Assembly (NCBI RefSeq): GCF_019059575.1
Contig: NW_024881506.1
Span: 620,001 to 684,000 of the forward strand
Length of the DNA: 64,000 nucleotides
Direction of reading: 5' to 3'
Origin: Amphibalanus amphitrite
Taxonomy: Eukaryota > Arthropoda > Thecostraca > Balanomorpha > Balanidae
Of this stretch, positions 18,601 through 29,409 are shown piece after piece (position 1 is the stretch's first letter; each line of letters begins with the position of its first letter). The position numbers and the translations under genes are program-made. Under the pieces are notes generated by a model. The model saw only the letters and a program-made list of their open reading frames with translations, was not told the DNA's origin and searched no databases.

Positions 18601-21555
18601 ATCACGTGGGAAACGAGCACTGTCGATCCTGTACACCAACGCCGACCAGTATTTAAACAAGCGTGATGATCTTTGTGCGCGGATAGCTGGGACGGAGCCT
18701 GACATCATGCTCATCGCAGAAGTTTTACCCAAAGTCCAGGTCTCCGCGGTGTCTCCTGTACGCCTTGCCATTCCTGGTTACAAAGTTTACTTAAGTTTCA
18801 TTCCTGATGTTCTATGTTTAAGTACTGTAAGGCCCCGTGGCATCTGCATTTATGTTCGTGACTCCTTGCCCTGTTCCGAAGTTAAGTTTCTTGCCAGTCC
18901 TTTCCGCGAACAACTGTGGGTGAACATCCGTCTGGCAGGCAGCGACATTCTGTTGATTGGGTGCATATATAGGAGCCCATCCAGCCCACTGGAATCAACC
19001 AGCCAGCTGAGCCATCTGTTGGATCTCGTCGCCGCCTCACGACCTACACACCTGCTGATTACCGGCGACTTCAACGCTCCCGACATCGACTGGGCGGCTG
19101 AGGTTTCAAGGGCACCAACTGGGCATTGGTCGCACGAGCTTCTAGAACTCTTTAGGGACCACTACCTCACTCAACACGTGCTGTCCCCAACGAGATACCG
19201 CCCCGGACAGACGCCGCACGTCCTGGACCTCGTGCTGACCAACGAGGAAGGCATGGTCCTCGACCTCCGCAGCCATCCGCCACTCGGCAGTAGCGACCAC
19301 GTCGTCCTGACGTTCACCCTGCGGTGTTACGCTGAAGTCGAGCAAGTGACAACACTGAAACCGGCACTCCACCGCGGCGACTATGGGGCGATGGTCCAAA
19401 TGGCGCGAGAGGCGACCTGGCCTGTCTCTGATGGCTGCACCGTTGACCAACACTACCGAGCGTTTCAAGAAGTCCTGGACGGCATCTGCGAGCGCGGCAT
19501 CCCTAGGCAGCACCCAGGTGGCAGGAAGCGAAACCTGTACATGACGCGCGAGGCCCTGACGCTGCAGAACCGTAAGAAGAGAATGTGGAAGAGATACCTA
19601 CTAACCCAAGATACCCTGGACTACTGCCGATTCTCTCGAACCAGGAACCAGTTGAAGGGACTGGTTAGACGTCTCCGCAGGAATTTTGAGCGGCAACTGG
19701 TGGAGAACCTGCCGGAAAACCCGAAGGCATTTTGGCGTTATGTGCACTCCCGCCTGACCACCAGAACAAGAGTGGACGACCTCGTCACTGAGAATGGGGA
19801 TATGGCGTGCACGGACGCAGCTAAAGCTAGGGCTCTGGCGGAAGCTTACAGCAGTGTGTACTGCTGGGATGAAGACCCGGCTGACGTTCCAGCAATGAAT
19901 CCCCAGTATGGAGGCCCAACGTTGGAGGAGCTGCGGGTGACGCCGGGGCAAGTGGAGGGTAAACTCCGCGACCTACGCCCGGCAGCATCACCAGGCCCTG
20001 ACGCAGTCCATCCTAGGGTGTTGCGCGAGCTGGCTGCCCCCCTGTGTGGTCCCTTGACAGACCTCTTCAACCACTCCTTGGCAGACGGAAGAGTCCCAAG
20101 AGATTGGAAGCTAGGTCAAGTTGTCCCCATTTATAAAAAGGGACCTCGTAGCGATCCTTCCAATTACCGTCCCGTCAGCCTGACGTCCGTGACGGCGAAA
20201 GTGTTGGAGTCGCTCGTGCGTGACGCCCTGTTCGAGCACATGACAGTGACAGGCCAGCTAACTGAATGCCAGCACGGGTTCCGCCCGGGGCGCTCCTGCG
20301 CAACGCAGCTTCTCAGCACACTCGAGGAGTGGACTTGGCTGATGGAGGAGGGCGAGCCGGTTGACGTCGCCTACTTGGACTTCCGACGCGCCTTCGATTC
20401 GGTGCCTCACCTGCGTCTTCTCCAGAAGCTCCACGACATGGGCGTTAGGGGACGCCTCCTCGAGTGGCTTCGCTCTTTCCTGACAGAGAGAAAGCAAAGG
20501 GTCACTGTCAACGGCAGCTTCTCGGACTGGGTCGCAGTCGGCAGCGGTATCCCGCAGGGCACAGTTTTGGGACCAGTGCTCTTCATCGCTTTTGTCAACG
20601 ACCTACCTGGCTGCGTAGAGAGCGCATGCAAGCTCTTCGCTGATGACACGAAGGTGTACGTCGGAGCGGGCACCGAGATCGGCCGCAGAAGGCTCCAGCA
20701 GGATTTGGACGCCCTGGCGGCCTGGTCTCGGAAGTGGAAGCTGCCGTTCAACCCATCCAAGTGCACAGTGCTTCACCTGGGCAGCCAAAACGTGCGGGCG
20801 AAGTACACGATCGAAGGTGCTGCATTGAAGACTGTTGACACGGAAAGAGACTTGGGGGTCCAGATGGACAGACTGCTTAAATTCAGGGAGCAGGCGGCGA
20901 CCGCCATTGGCAAGGCCAACAGAACCCTCGGCCTGATCAAGCACAGCTTCGTCCACATCGATTCCAAGACACTTCCTCTGCTGTATAAGACAATGGTTCG
21001 CCCGCACCTAGAGTACTGCAATCAAGTATGGGGCCCGTTCAACACGACCGACGTGAGGCTGGTGGAGCGGGTTCAGCGACGGGCTACGCGCCTTGTCCCT
21101 GGACTTCGGCATCTGCCTTACGAAGACCGACTGAAGAGTCTTAAACTTCCCTCCCTCCAGTACCGCCGTCGACGCGGAGATATGATCACGATGTTCAACA
21201 TCATGCACGGACGCTCCGGCCTGGACAAGGACGACTTCTTCTCGCCCGCCCCAAGTACACGCACCCGCGGCCACCGACTGAAGGTCGCCAAGAAGCCAGC
21301 GGTCAGCCGCGTCCGGCGCAACCACTTCGCCACCCGGGTTGTGTCGGACTGGAACGCTCTACCAGAGGAAATCGTCTGCTCGCCATCGACCAATGTTTTC
21401 AAGAACCGGCTGGACAAGCACTGGACGAACTATGCCTTCGTCGTTCCACAATAGTGAAGACTGTTGACGCTACCCGAGCTCTTTACGACGGATCCACCGG
21501 GCAATCCTAGTGCCTTCAATGATCCCCAAATATCAGGTATCAGGTATCAGGTAGA
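18600..21555 (+). mobile_element. CR1-like LINE, nearly full-length ORF2
   Basis: Non-LTR retrotransposon nested in the TTAA element. It runs from the minisatellite region through an intact endonuclease-RT ORF to a 3' tail with three TATCAGG units at about 21531-21553, the type of short tandem tail CR1-group LINEs carry. No flanking duplication was resolved. No second (gag-like) ORF with zinc knuckles is visible upstream, so it may be 5'-truncated. Confidence 0.8.
18707..21454 (+). CDS. CR1-like LINE ORF2: AP endonuclease plus reverse transcriptase
   Basis: 915 residues from this ATG, but homology begins upstream: codons from about 18612 (ALSILYTNADQYLNKRDDL) belong to the endonuclease start, and the frame is open back to TGA 18596-18598. 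Endonuclease: CIYRSPSS, ITGDFNAPDIDW (residues 118-129), LDLVLTN and LGSSDHVVL (192-200). RT: IYKKG (about 473), YLDFRRAFDSV motif A (556), GIPQGTVLGP motif B (614), FADD motif C (644-647). The C-terminal region has LGLIKHSF, PHLEYCNQVWGP and VQRRATRL, as in CR1 proteins. No RNase H. It nicks target DNA and primes reverse transcription there. The frame has no stops or shifts, so the copy is young and could be active. Confidence 0.9.
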   Translation: MLIAEVLPKVQVSAVSPVRLAIPGYKVYLSFIPDVLCLSTVRPRGICIYVRDSLPCSEVKFLASPFREQLWVNIRLAGSDILLIGCIYRSPSSPLESTSQLSHLLDLVAASRPTHLLITGDFNAPDIDWAAEVSRAPTGHWSHELLELFRDHYLTQHVLSPTRYRPGQTPHVLDLVLTNEEGMVLDLRSHPPLGSSDHVVLTFTLRCYAEVEQVTTLKPALHRGDYGAMVQMAREATWPVSDGCTVDQHYRAFQEVLDGICERGIPRQHPGGRKRNLYMTREALTLQNRKKRMWKRYLLTQDTLDYCRFSRTRNQLKGLVRRLRRNFERQLVENLPENPKAFWRYVHSRLTTRTRVDDLVTENGDMACTDAAKARALAEAYSSVYCWDEDPADVPAMNPQYGGPTLEELRVTPGQVEGKLRDLRPAASPGPDAVHPRVLRELAAPLCGPLTDLFNHSLADGRVPRDWKLGQVVPIYKKGPRSDPSNYRPVSLTSVTAKVLESLVRDALFEHMTVTGQLTECQHGFRPGRSCATQLLSTLEEWTWLMEEGEPVDVAYLDFRRAFDSVPHLRLLQKLHDMGVRGRLLEWLRSFLTERKQRVTVNGSFSDWVAVGSGIPQGTVLGPVLFIAFVNDLPGCVESACKLFADDTKVYVGAGTEIGRRRLQQDLDALAAWSRKWKLPFNPSKCTVLHLGSQNVRAKYTIEGAALKTVDTERDLGVQMDRLLKFREQAATAIGKANRTLGLIKHSFVHIDSKTLPLLYKTMVRPHLEYCNQVWGPFNTTDVRLVERVQRRATRLVPGLRHLPYEDRLKSLKLPSLQYRRRRGDMITMFNIMHGRSGLDKDDFFSPAPSTRTRGHRLKVAKKPAVSRVRRNHFATRVVSDWNALPEEIVCSPSTNVFKNRLDKHWTNYAFVVPQ

Positions 21556-22559
21556 ATACTCTGGCAGCATGATTTACGAGCACAGGCAGGTGTTACCTAC
21601 CAGCCTTCTCAATGCTCGTAAAACCAACATTGTAGTTTTGATTTTACCTTACATGATAACACACTTGGCTGCAATGGCACATTTAATTTAATACTGTGAA
21701 AAGTCCAGTTATAACCACTTCACAAGCACAATTGCACCTCATGCCGACATCCTTTTCCAAAGACAGTCAGCAGCGTCTTTCGTCAAAACTGGAAGATCAA
21801 TCCCCTTTCAACTGTTAACATCAAAAATATTTCTTCATGGTGTGATCTCCTATGGAAACCTTGCGGGAAAAGAATTAATGTCAATTGTCAGCTCTTCAAA
21901 TTTCTTTGGACTTTAACTTGCAGTACCATATCCAGTTTGCTTTGATATTTTGTTTTTTATTCCATGTTGAAGTTGAACACCAAGCTCCAGATATAGCAGG
22001 CAGCTTGATCATCTTCGGCCTTGGTATAATATCAGTCCAAGTTCCAGTGGTGGGTATCTTCTAATATTCAAATTAAAATGAAAAGCAATAGGCTTTCTCA
22101 TCGCCGACGACGGATTTCACGTTGATAAGAAAGGGAGCTCAAGGTCAGCAAAACTCGGGTTCAAGGAATGGCGGGCGTTGAAATGACTGCTGACGTCATC
22201 AAAAAACCGCTAATGGTTAAGAGATAGGGACTAAGCTGGTCCCACCCTGCAAGTAAAGGGAAGAAATTTCTTGAACACCATAAAGCTGCGGGGGTTGCGA
22301 CCAGGATAAATGGTGGTTTCTGAGCCTGGCCGCAAACTTGGCTATCTCAACTCAAAACTAATGTTAAGGTGGGATGGTCCCTTTAATTGCTAGCTCCATT
22401 CATCGTATCTTGCGTGAGGATAGTCGTCACTCGGGGGCCAGTCGTTGAAAGCAAGAAACAACGACGAGGAGAAGGTCTTGTAAAAACTCGCAGCGATTGC
22501 ATTGAGCATTAAATGACGAAAATATTTCTACCCCCCACTGCCTCAGGCGATCACGTGCC

Positions 22560-22737
22560 GTCAACCACCTGTCCCCGCCGTGGGTGACGTCATCTTGGTC
22601 CATGGCGAGGGACCGCGAGGACATTGGCCGCTAGCGCGGGTCATTTCACTGATCCCAGGCTTGGATGGTCAGCCCCGAGCAGCTTACATTTTCATGAGGG
22701 GCGTGAAAACACGCCGACCTGTAAATAAACTACCGGC
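22560..22737 (+). pseudogene. BEL/Pao pol fossil: C-terminal domain
   Basis: Plus-strand translation gives GDVILVHGE, then WPLARVISLIPGLDG and RRPVNKL, the order seen in the domain that ends BEL/Pao pol (DUF5641 type). It is separated from the integrase fragment by several hundred bases even in copy 2, where the TTAA element is absent. The pol region is therefore disrupted. The counterpart is at about 56878-57055. Confidence 0.7.
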
Positions 22738-23108
22738 GTGAGGCGGTGCCCCGAGGAAGCACGAGTGGGTTCATGAAGTTGGTGTAGTAGAGTTAAGCTA
22801 GGTTAAGATTAAGTGGATAGGAGGAGGCTTGTGATGGTAAAATTCAGTCTGATAGCTGAATCTGTGTGCCGCTTGGTAGCGGCCCAGTTGGCCACGACAC
22901 ATTGCCTGATGTCCACGATAGGTTAAGGTGAGCTGGGTAGGAGGGGACTTGTGGCGGCAAAAATTCAGTCTGTGACTGAATCTGTGTGCCGTTTGGCAGC
23001 GGCCCTGTTAGCCCGCGTCATATTGTTTGCTGTCTGACCATAATTCATGTGTACTTACGGATGTTTGTTTCTTCCTTCAGTTGGTCATCAGCTCATCGGC
23101 CGCTCAGC

Positions 23109-23796
23109 ATGGACGTGCTCGAGGTCAGCGACCCAGAGGCACACCGATGGCTCTCGCGGCACCTCCGACGCTCAGCGCCCCCGCTGCACCTCCTAATAGT
23201 CGGTGGAGCGGGATGCCGGCCTGAGATCTAGACTGGGCCGGCACCAGTTCCTCAACCTGGCGAGAGGCGGCGCAACATGGGCTTCGACTGCCGATGAGCT
23301 CCACACCATCCTGGACCGCTGGACGTCGGAGGCGGAGAGACGGGGGAGGCGGCTGGGCGAGGTGGTCGTTTGGCTCTCTGGCAACGACGTGTATAGCTGA
23401 TTAACCAGGCTCGCCAGCTTCAACGACGAGACCCTGTCCGAATCGGACCGGCTCGCCAAGGGCGTCTGCCGACACCTACAGAGCCTGGCCCGGGTGACAA
23501 TGGTCGGCCCGTTGCCCCGGCCGTCGGGTGAGGTGCACGGCGGCCGGTGGGAAACGACAGCCGCCTACCACCTCGAGAGGCGCCTCAAGCACTGCCCGCC
23601 GCCCGGCGTGCGCCTGATCCCGCTGGGCCGCCAGCTGATGCGCCGCTCGGCGGGACGCTACCGCGTCGTCCCCGCCGCGTGCGCCTCCTTCCGGGGTGAC
23701 GGCGTGCACCTGTCGGCCGAGGGGTGCGGCCGGGTGGCCGACGCCCTTCAGCTGCCCATCAGGCTGGCCATGACGGCGGCCTTCCCGGACCGCTGA
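23109..23796 (+). pseudogene. SGNH/GDSL hydrolase-like region, copy 1
   Basis: Translation from about 23109 (MDVLEVSDPEAHRWL) resembles an SGNH hydrolase of about 220 residues. Visible are the conserved-Gly block FLNLARGGATW, a block III-like LSGNDVYS, a VTMVGPLPRP strand, and a final DGVHLSAEG block with the catalytic Asp-x-x-His spacing. SGNH hydrolases are esterases or lipases with a Ser-Asp-His triad. A CTTCCTTCAG acceptor-like site lies just upstream. It follows the pol C-terminus on the same strand, in the place where BEL elements may have env or nothing. The copy is broken (a few breaks). It is treated as part of the fossil; a captured host gene is possible. Confidence 0.6.
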
Positions 23797-23805
23797 GCAG
23801 TGAGT

Positions 23806-24592
23806 TGTGAGTGAGCGCGCCGGTGCGAAAAGTGGACTTTAGTTATGAAAATGAGTATGTTAGAACTCAGTCAATTTAGTTATCGTCTTTTCGCCCGCTT
23901 GTGTCGGCTCGGCCGCCCGTGTTTCTCCTCGGCCGACGCGCGGCCGCTGTATTGCGGCACAGCATCTCTCGCTGGAGCGGGGCTGTGCGGCGCGGACTCG
24001 TGCAGTGATTGGTCGGCTGCTGACCACGTGATTGTGAGGCGAGGTCGGGTGAGGGCGCGCCGGCGGAGGGCAGTCGGGCAATGTCTATTGTCGCGGCTGG
24101 TGCGTTGGGACCTCGAATGTTACATGAGTTTGCCGGGTCGTCGGCAGTCTCGTCTGAGAGACATTATGTCGGCTTACTCGGCGACGCATATGCATTCGAG
24201 GGTCTAAATCTGGGGCTACGTCTGTCTGGCTAGGTTCCACATACACTTTTTGGACCCAACCACCGATAGCACAGCGCCGTGAACATGTTAGCCTCACCAG
24301 TCTGAGCGGCTGTTCGGTGAGCATATTCACGGAGCTGTTCGTATTATTTGAGCGTGCCTTGCAAGGTCGCTATTTCACACGGCTGTCAGCCTATTTCAAG
24401 GACGGTATTTTCTTGGGTTTCCTCGAGCGTCTTTCGAGATTAACTAGCATATTTCTCCGCCAGTTGCGATTGGTCGCTGATCATCTCGAGTCCCTCATAG
24501 CCGGGGTTTTTGGCAAGTGATTATCTTGTTTGTCTGGAATCTGGATTCTGTTGACAATCAAAAATACATCCGCCTGGTGTACCTTCTGTAAC
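23806..24592 (+). repeat. Possible 3' LTR of the BEL/Pao fossil
   Basis: Begins TGTGAGTGAG and ends CTTCTGTAAC(A), so it has TG...CA-like ends, and the right edge is where both unit C copies stop matching. It is GC-rich at first, then AT-rich, with an ATTGGTC box. No 5' partner was found in the window, so LTR identity is an inference from position and ends only. Confidence 0.25.
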
Positions 24593-24656
24593 ATGTATAC
24601 AATATATCCTCTGTATACATGTATGGACATGTATACAATATATCCTCTGTATCCTT
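24592..24656 (+). repeat. Two-copy tandem repeat, about 35 bp
   Basis: CATGTATACAATATATCCTC is followed by TGTATACATGTATGGA and then repeated. It starts exactly at the right edge of unit C copy 1 and is absent after copy 2. Confidence 0.7.
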
Positions 24657-25790
24657 GGGGGATCTTGCTGCGAAGTTGAGGTACGATGACTGAACTTCAG
24701 GATTGATCAACCTTTTCTTAGCCACTGCTTATAAATGAGAAAGACCAAATGCTTGTTTGTAAACTGCGTTGAAAATTTAATGATCCACCTTCAATTCTGA
24801 CATGAAGGCACAAATGAAATAGTTCCCTCTCCTTTTGGAATACACAAAGCAAAATATTTAATAAATTTTAGTGGATGGACAAGAGCAATTAGTATAGCTC
24901 TCCCTCAAGTTAACTTCTGGCACTGTTGATGAATTACACTGACGCTTATTCGCTTCATATTTTGTAACAAACGCGCTAAAACTGCAATATCACAGCACTA
25001 TATGCTTCTTGACAAAATGCAATAATATTGAAAATTTAGCCCTGATGGCATTCATTCTTGGTGGAAACGTAATAACAAAATATTTTGTAGTAACTATTAA
25101 ATTCCGGCCGAAAACAGTGCACGGTTTGAAAAAGAATCATTCCAATGACGGTCCATTCTTGCGGTCCTGAAATCGCCACTATTTCCGGCCTCTCCAACGC
25201 AACTCGCTGTCCAGACGTAAATATGCGCCTCTGCAACCATGTTTTCTTTGCAAAACCAGCTCACGTGGTTTGCGATCAAGTGGTTAATCCGTAACTGACG
25301 CTAGTTGAGAAGTAAGTCATAACACAGACAACACTGTACATGTTTTTGCTAAGCCTCTTCTGTCCTGTGTTAAGCCTATGGGGAAAAGGCATTGCTCGCT
25401 CTCTTGCACGTTGCAAAGAAAACCCGATTACTTCTGATGCAAGTACTTACATCAGTTGAAGCGCAATGAAACTAGGCACAAAATGAGGGGTTTGAAGATG
25501 ACTGGTTTTGAGTCTAACTTAAGATATCCTCTTGAGTCCCGCCAATTCGCCCATGAATGGAGAGCAACGAAACTTTTTTGGCTGAGAGCTTTGGTGCCAA
25601 TAATGACCAGATTGGTGACATTTCAGCCGTGAAGGTCATCGCGCATGCGCAGTGACATGTATACTGGGATATACAAAAATACTCAAAGCCTATAAAATCT
25701 GACTGAAATGCAATGAGCAATCCATGAAAACTTCCATACAAACACCAAAGTGTACAAACACCAATATCACCACGAGACAAAGTGTGAAAT
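24657..25790. other. No recognised feature
   Basis: AT-rich sequence with short open frames only. No domains or clear repeats found. Confidence 0.4.
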
Positions 25791-26149
25791 GGAGGGAATA
25801 GACAAGGCTTTAATTTGAGGATAACAATTTTGACGCAATTAACTAATTAGTGTACTTAATTAAAATTCAAAAAATAAATTTTGATTTTCTGAAAAATGGG
25901 TACCCTTCGATTTTGCTGATTTTTACATATTTTATTATCCTATACATTAGCTATATCATATAAAAAATCCAGAATGGGCCGACGTCTACGTAACTGTCTT
26001 TTGGACTTCGTAATGTCTGGCACTCGCGTGTTTCGTTTTAGCAACCAAGGCGAGGCGCTACCCGAAGATGCTTCTTTCTACCCAAACCAAAGCAAACCTA
26101 ACCTGAACCGACGTGACCTGACCTTATCTAGCACGCGTCAATATTTACA

Positions 26150-26250
26150 GCCCTCGCGGCAGTTGCCGACTGGCCAAATGCTACTTAGATACGAACATTA
26201 GCCCTCACGACATTTGCCGGCTGGCCAGATGCTACTTAAAAAACGAATGC
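26150..26250 (+). repeat. Two-copy direct repeat, about 55 bp
   Basis: AGCCCTCGCGGCAGTTGCCG and following bases recur at about 26204 as AGCCCTCACGACATTTGCCG, each continuing CTGGCCA(A/G)ATGCTACTTA. Followed by a poly-A run at 26259. Confidence 0.6.
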
Positions 26251-26454
26251 GTGTAAAAAAAAAAAAAACACTTAAGGTTGACCGGCTGCGAGGCAGCGAC
26301 CTTTAGATTACGAGGTGGGTACACTCGGCACACTAACTACTAAACCATGAATATAGGTGGTCATCGCCGGCCCCCGGTCAACAGACATGGTAGCCCAAAT
26401 CTAGTCGGATATGAAAATTCTTCTAAATCCATAGACTTTAATGCTAAATTGACT

Positions 26455-26835
26455 ATATTTGAGAGGGTTTCATGAAGATACATGACCAGATGCAGAAAAA
26501 GGCGAGATGCTATCTTGTAGATTAAATCGTCTACTATCTGCGACTTTTGAAATGTTTTTCAATCTGAGGTACGGAAATCGTGTTCCCAAGAGACTGAAAG
26601 TAGCCATGCTTTACATTAGACCCAATGGCAAAAATTCGGAAACTGACGAAACTGGCCATTTTTACGTCTAATTTATGGAAATTCTAGACAGGATATATAA
26701 AAACCCGAGATGCTATCAGGTGGGAAATTTAATTGTCTATTACCGCTTTTTGAAGTGTTTTTCGATCTGAGACCGGCAAATCGTGTTCCCAAGAGACTGA
26801 AAGTAACCCTGTTCTACAGCAAGACAATGGCAGAA
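26455..26835 (+). repeat. Two-copy direct repeat, about 235-bp spacing
   Basis: Units at about 26455-26620 and 26690-26835 share GAGATGCTATC, a CTTTTGAA(A/G)TGTTTTTC block and AATCGTGTTCCCAAGAGACT with scattered differences. It has no coding potential and lies within family B copy 2. Confidence 0.7.
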
Positions 26836-28645
26836 TTATAATATTTGATGGAAGATATCTTAGGTGATAATAACATTACTACTAATTGCAATGCTTCGTT
26901 GGAAAGCTCAACACTGGCACTATCATCGGTCTTTGCATTGGTATTTCACAGAACAACAAGAAATAACGTTTTGAAGCCATTGAATATTGACTTACTTTTC
27001 ATCGACGGGCTCGATCCCCATCACCACCAACAATTTTCCGGGAAGTCAGGGTTTTGCAGATATTTAAGCAGAATTGCAGAGCTGTGTTAATACTACGGCA
27101 CTTAAATACACATTTTAAGAAAACTGCTTTTTTTCTTAGCATGAGTTAGGTCTCAGAAACAGCAACATGTCGATATAATGAGGAAAAATAAGTGCAAACG
27201 ATCGCGCAAGAGAGTATCCTTAGCTCCCTAGCAACCACCTAGCAACGTATGGCAAAATAGTAAACAACTCCTGTTGATATCAGGTACTCAACCTTGGAAG
27301 CACACAATATACTGGGTCAATATACTGGGCTTCATACTGAGTTTTGCATACCAGAATGGATGTTTCCCCCTAGAATTATTTTTTCGCGAAATTTATCTTT
27401 GTTGCCCTACTATTTGTCGTAAAACCGAGATATACAAACTTCACGATATCAAAAATAATATTGTGATAATGAAAACCGCCATATAAAACAAGATAATTGC
27501 TGAGATCATGCCTACTAAACTTGGTCCTACCCCCTAATTCAATATACCCTGGTCATCGCGGAGATGTAAGCCAGTTTTTTTTTTTTAGTGATGCCATTGG
27601 GCATTCTCCGGGCAGCGCCTCTCTTTGGTTGCAAAAAGGAAATACGCCTGACTCTCCCAGCGTTAGGGGAGAAAGACCCGGTTTAGCCAAAAAAGGTATA
27701 AAAAAGGAATTTGAATTGTAAGTGGGGTGGTGGGAAACTTTATCGTGTGACAATTTCATGGCCCTAGATCAATATCTTCAAGATCAAATGAGTTTAAACG
27801 TGATCAAATTTGTTATAGTGACTATTTTGCGTTTATACGCCCATAGCTCTAAGAGTTACTGGCCGATTTTCCTATTTCTTCCTTTATACCACATTTGTAG
27901 TGTTATGAGAATCTCTAGTTAATCTAACCATAAATTTGGTAGTTAGTGGCCTGATATGAGTAACATGTCGCCGGCAGAGGCGGGGATCGGCCGACGCGGG
28001 AAACGTTTCAGTCAAAGATTGTGTTTGCACCCTAATAATTCAATTTTTACCAGTTGATTTTCGCATTCATTTGACCTTTAGATTGCGTGTACATTTTTAA
28101 GCCTTCACACAAAATTTGACACGAATCGCATCATAATCAGCGGTAAGAACCGCAGTGCAAAGATGGAACAGTCCCCGCCGGCACAGTCTACCATTCAGGC
28201 GGCAACGGCCGGCGCCGGCCGTTGCGCCGCTCCGGCAAGATGTTTGACTTTACACCGCTATTACTAGAAAAGTTGTGGACCGATTTACCTATTGCTTGCA
28301 CGGAAGGATTTGCAATTCAGTTCTGGACATAAATTCAAAATCACCACAAAATGTAAAAATTGCCAAATTTAACTAGCATATATGTACGTGTACGCGTTTC
28401 AGTTTGTTTGAAATTAATAGCTTCAAAAATGTTGAAGCTATAGATCTTTCAAGATTGCAATACACGTCCAATTCTGCTAAAAAAGCAGAAGTTAAGTGGC
28501 TTGTATCTCTGTAGCCCGAGGGCATATGACAAAATCCTTTCACCCTCAGAGGTTTCACCCAATAGCAAATAAGTATACCAAGTTTGAACTAAATCGCAGA
28601 GGTGGCCGATTTTGGCTGTCCCGGTTGACATGGAATGCCCCGAGA

Positions 28646-29396
28646 ACAGCAAGTATCTAGCACTGTTCATATGGATTTTACGAGGCCAGTCTCAAAACTT
28701 CTGGAGTGGACGACGTATCTAGGTTGCAACCCCCGCGGCCTCTAGCCAGGTATGGACATCGGCCAATCGGGGCGAATCACGGCCGGCGGGAGGATGACGT
28801 CATCGGCCCACGCTCCGCCGACTCCGCCCACCCACGGCAGCGAAACTGAATGGCGTTTGCGCCAATTGTTTCGTGATCGATTTTATCCAACTGGAATGCA
28901 ATAAACGTTCAGCGGCCTCTTAACCGTTTGACTCAATATCCTTGCAACCTTTCAACAGCAAAAAAATTGCAGCCGACTTTCTCTATTTTGCAGTCGGTGC
29001 CGACGGTGCCGACTGCTGTATACCTAAGCCGTGGGCCCGCCCGTAGCAAACGGGTAGACAGAAACTAGGTGACCAAAACACAAAACCAGCTGTTTTCGTA
29101 CACGTCCATTAGCATGTCATAGGTTGATATAAATGCCAAGCTATGCACAATGCACATTCGTGGCTAGACAGCATAGAAGTTAGAACCCAAAATACTGTCA
29201 ACAAAATACTGTCAACTACTGAGTTCAAGCGCGGATCCAGCTTTGGAGTTTGGGAAGGGGAGGGGGCAATTCTGTTCATCGACGGCGGACATAGGGACTG
29301 TGTGGAACTCATTGTAGTTTTGGTTATCGGCTCGGGAACGGTCGACGGCACTGTGCTGCTGCTGGGTGCCTCCTCTGTCGTTGGACGGGGCTCTGG
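28646..29396. other. Pre-insertion flank of the R1-like LINE; no gene recognised
   Basis: Contains GC-rich patches around 28730-28860 and a 137-codon open frame 29143-29556 (+) that crosses into the LINE. The part before 29397 has no known domain. Confidence 0.4.
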
Positions 29397-29409
29397 AGCA
29401 CCTGCTAAG

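Larger units (their letters stand above)
16303..22382 (+). mobile_element. TTAA-flanked element (piggyBac-like ends), 6.08 kb
   Basis: Ends AGGGACCCTCCCACCTT (16303-16319) and AAGGTGGGATGGTCCCT (22366-22382) are inverted with one mismatch, flanked by TTAA at 16299-16302 and 22383-22386. Unit C copy 2 has the empty site with a single TTAA at 56701-56704, so the boundaries are direct. A TTAA duplication is diagnostic of piggyBac-type mobilisation. No piggyBac transposase is visible, so it is non-autonomous. Its size is due partly to an internal CR1-like LINE (18.25-21.55 kb). Removing that leaves about 2.8 kb of AT-rich DNA. Confidence 0.85.
14406..24592 (+). mobile_element. Unit C, copy 1 (BEL/Pao-bearing duplicated unit)
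   Basis: Same-orientation copy of 47935-58974, sharing both outer edges (CTGTGTCTGCCC at the left, CTTCTGTAAC at the right). Parts in order: a 25-bp perfect hairpin, a GC-rich stretch with a poly-C tract, BEL/Pao integrase fragment, a small Cys-containing minus-strand ORF, pol C-terminal domain, SGNH-hydrolase-like region, and a possible 3' LTR. This copy holds a 6.08-kb TTAA-flanked insertion at 16303-22382 that copy 2 lacks. The retroelement parts are fossil and broken; very high similarity between copies indicates a recent shared source. Confidence 0.75.
25791..28645. mobile_element. Family B element, copy 2 (diverged, left end unclear)
   Basis: The right end GACATGGAATGCCCCGAG (about 28627-28644) matches the family B terminus. 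27957-28340 aligns with 12943-13345, including GTCGCCGGC-GAGGCGGG-ATCGGCCGACGCGGGAAACG and ACTTTACACCGCTATTACTAGAA. The left inner arm at 25880-25985 (CCTTCGATTT-GCTGATTTTTACATATT, then GAATGGGCC) matches 10626-10700. The left terminus was not found. Internal inverted pieces at 26040-26072 and 27597-27630 (GCAACCAAGG...GGCGCT) mark another small insertion. Confidence 0.6.

Noticed and set aside
18232-18771. Minus-strand and alternate-frame ORFs over the 30-bp minisatellite
   Set aside because: The repeat period is a multiple of three, so frames are open by construction.
26259-26345. tRNA or tRNA-derived SINE
   Set aside because: A run of A and a tRNA-like stretch, but no A/B box pair or cloverleaf that I can fold.
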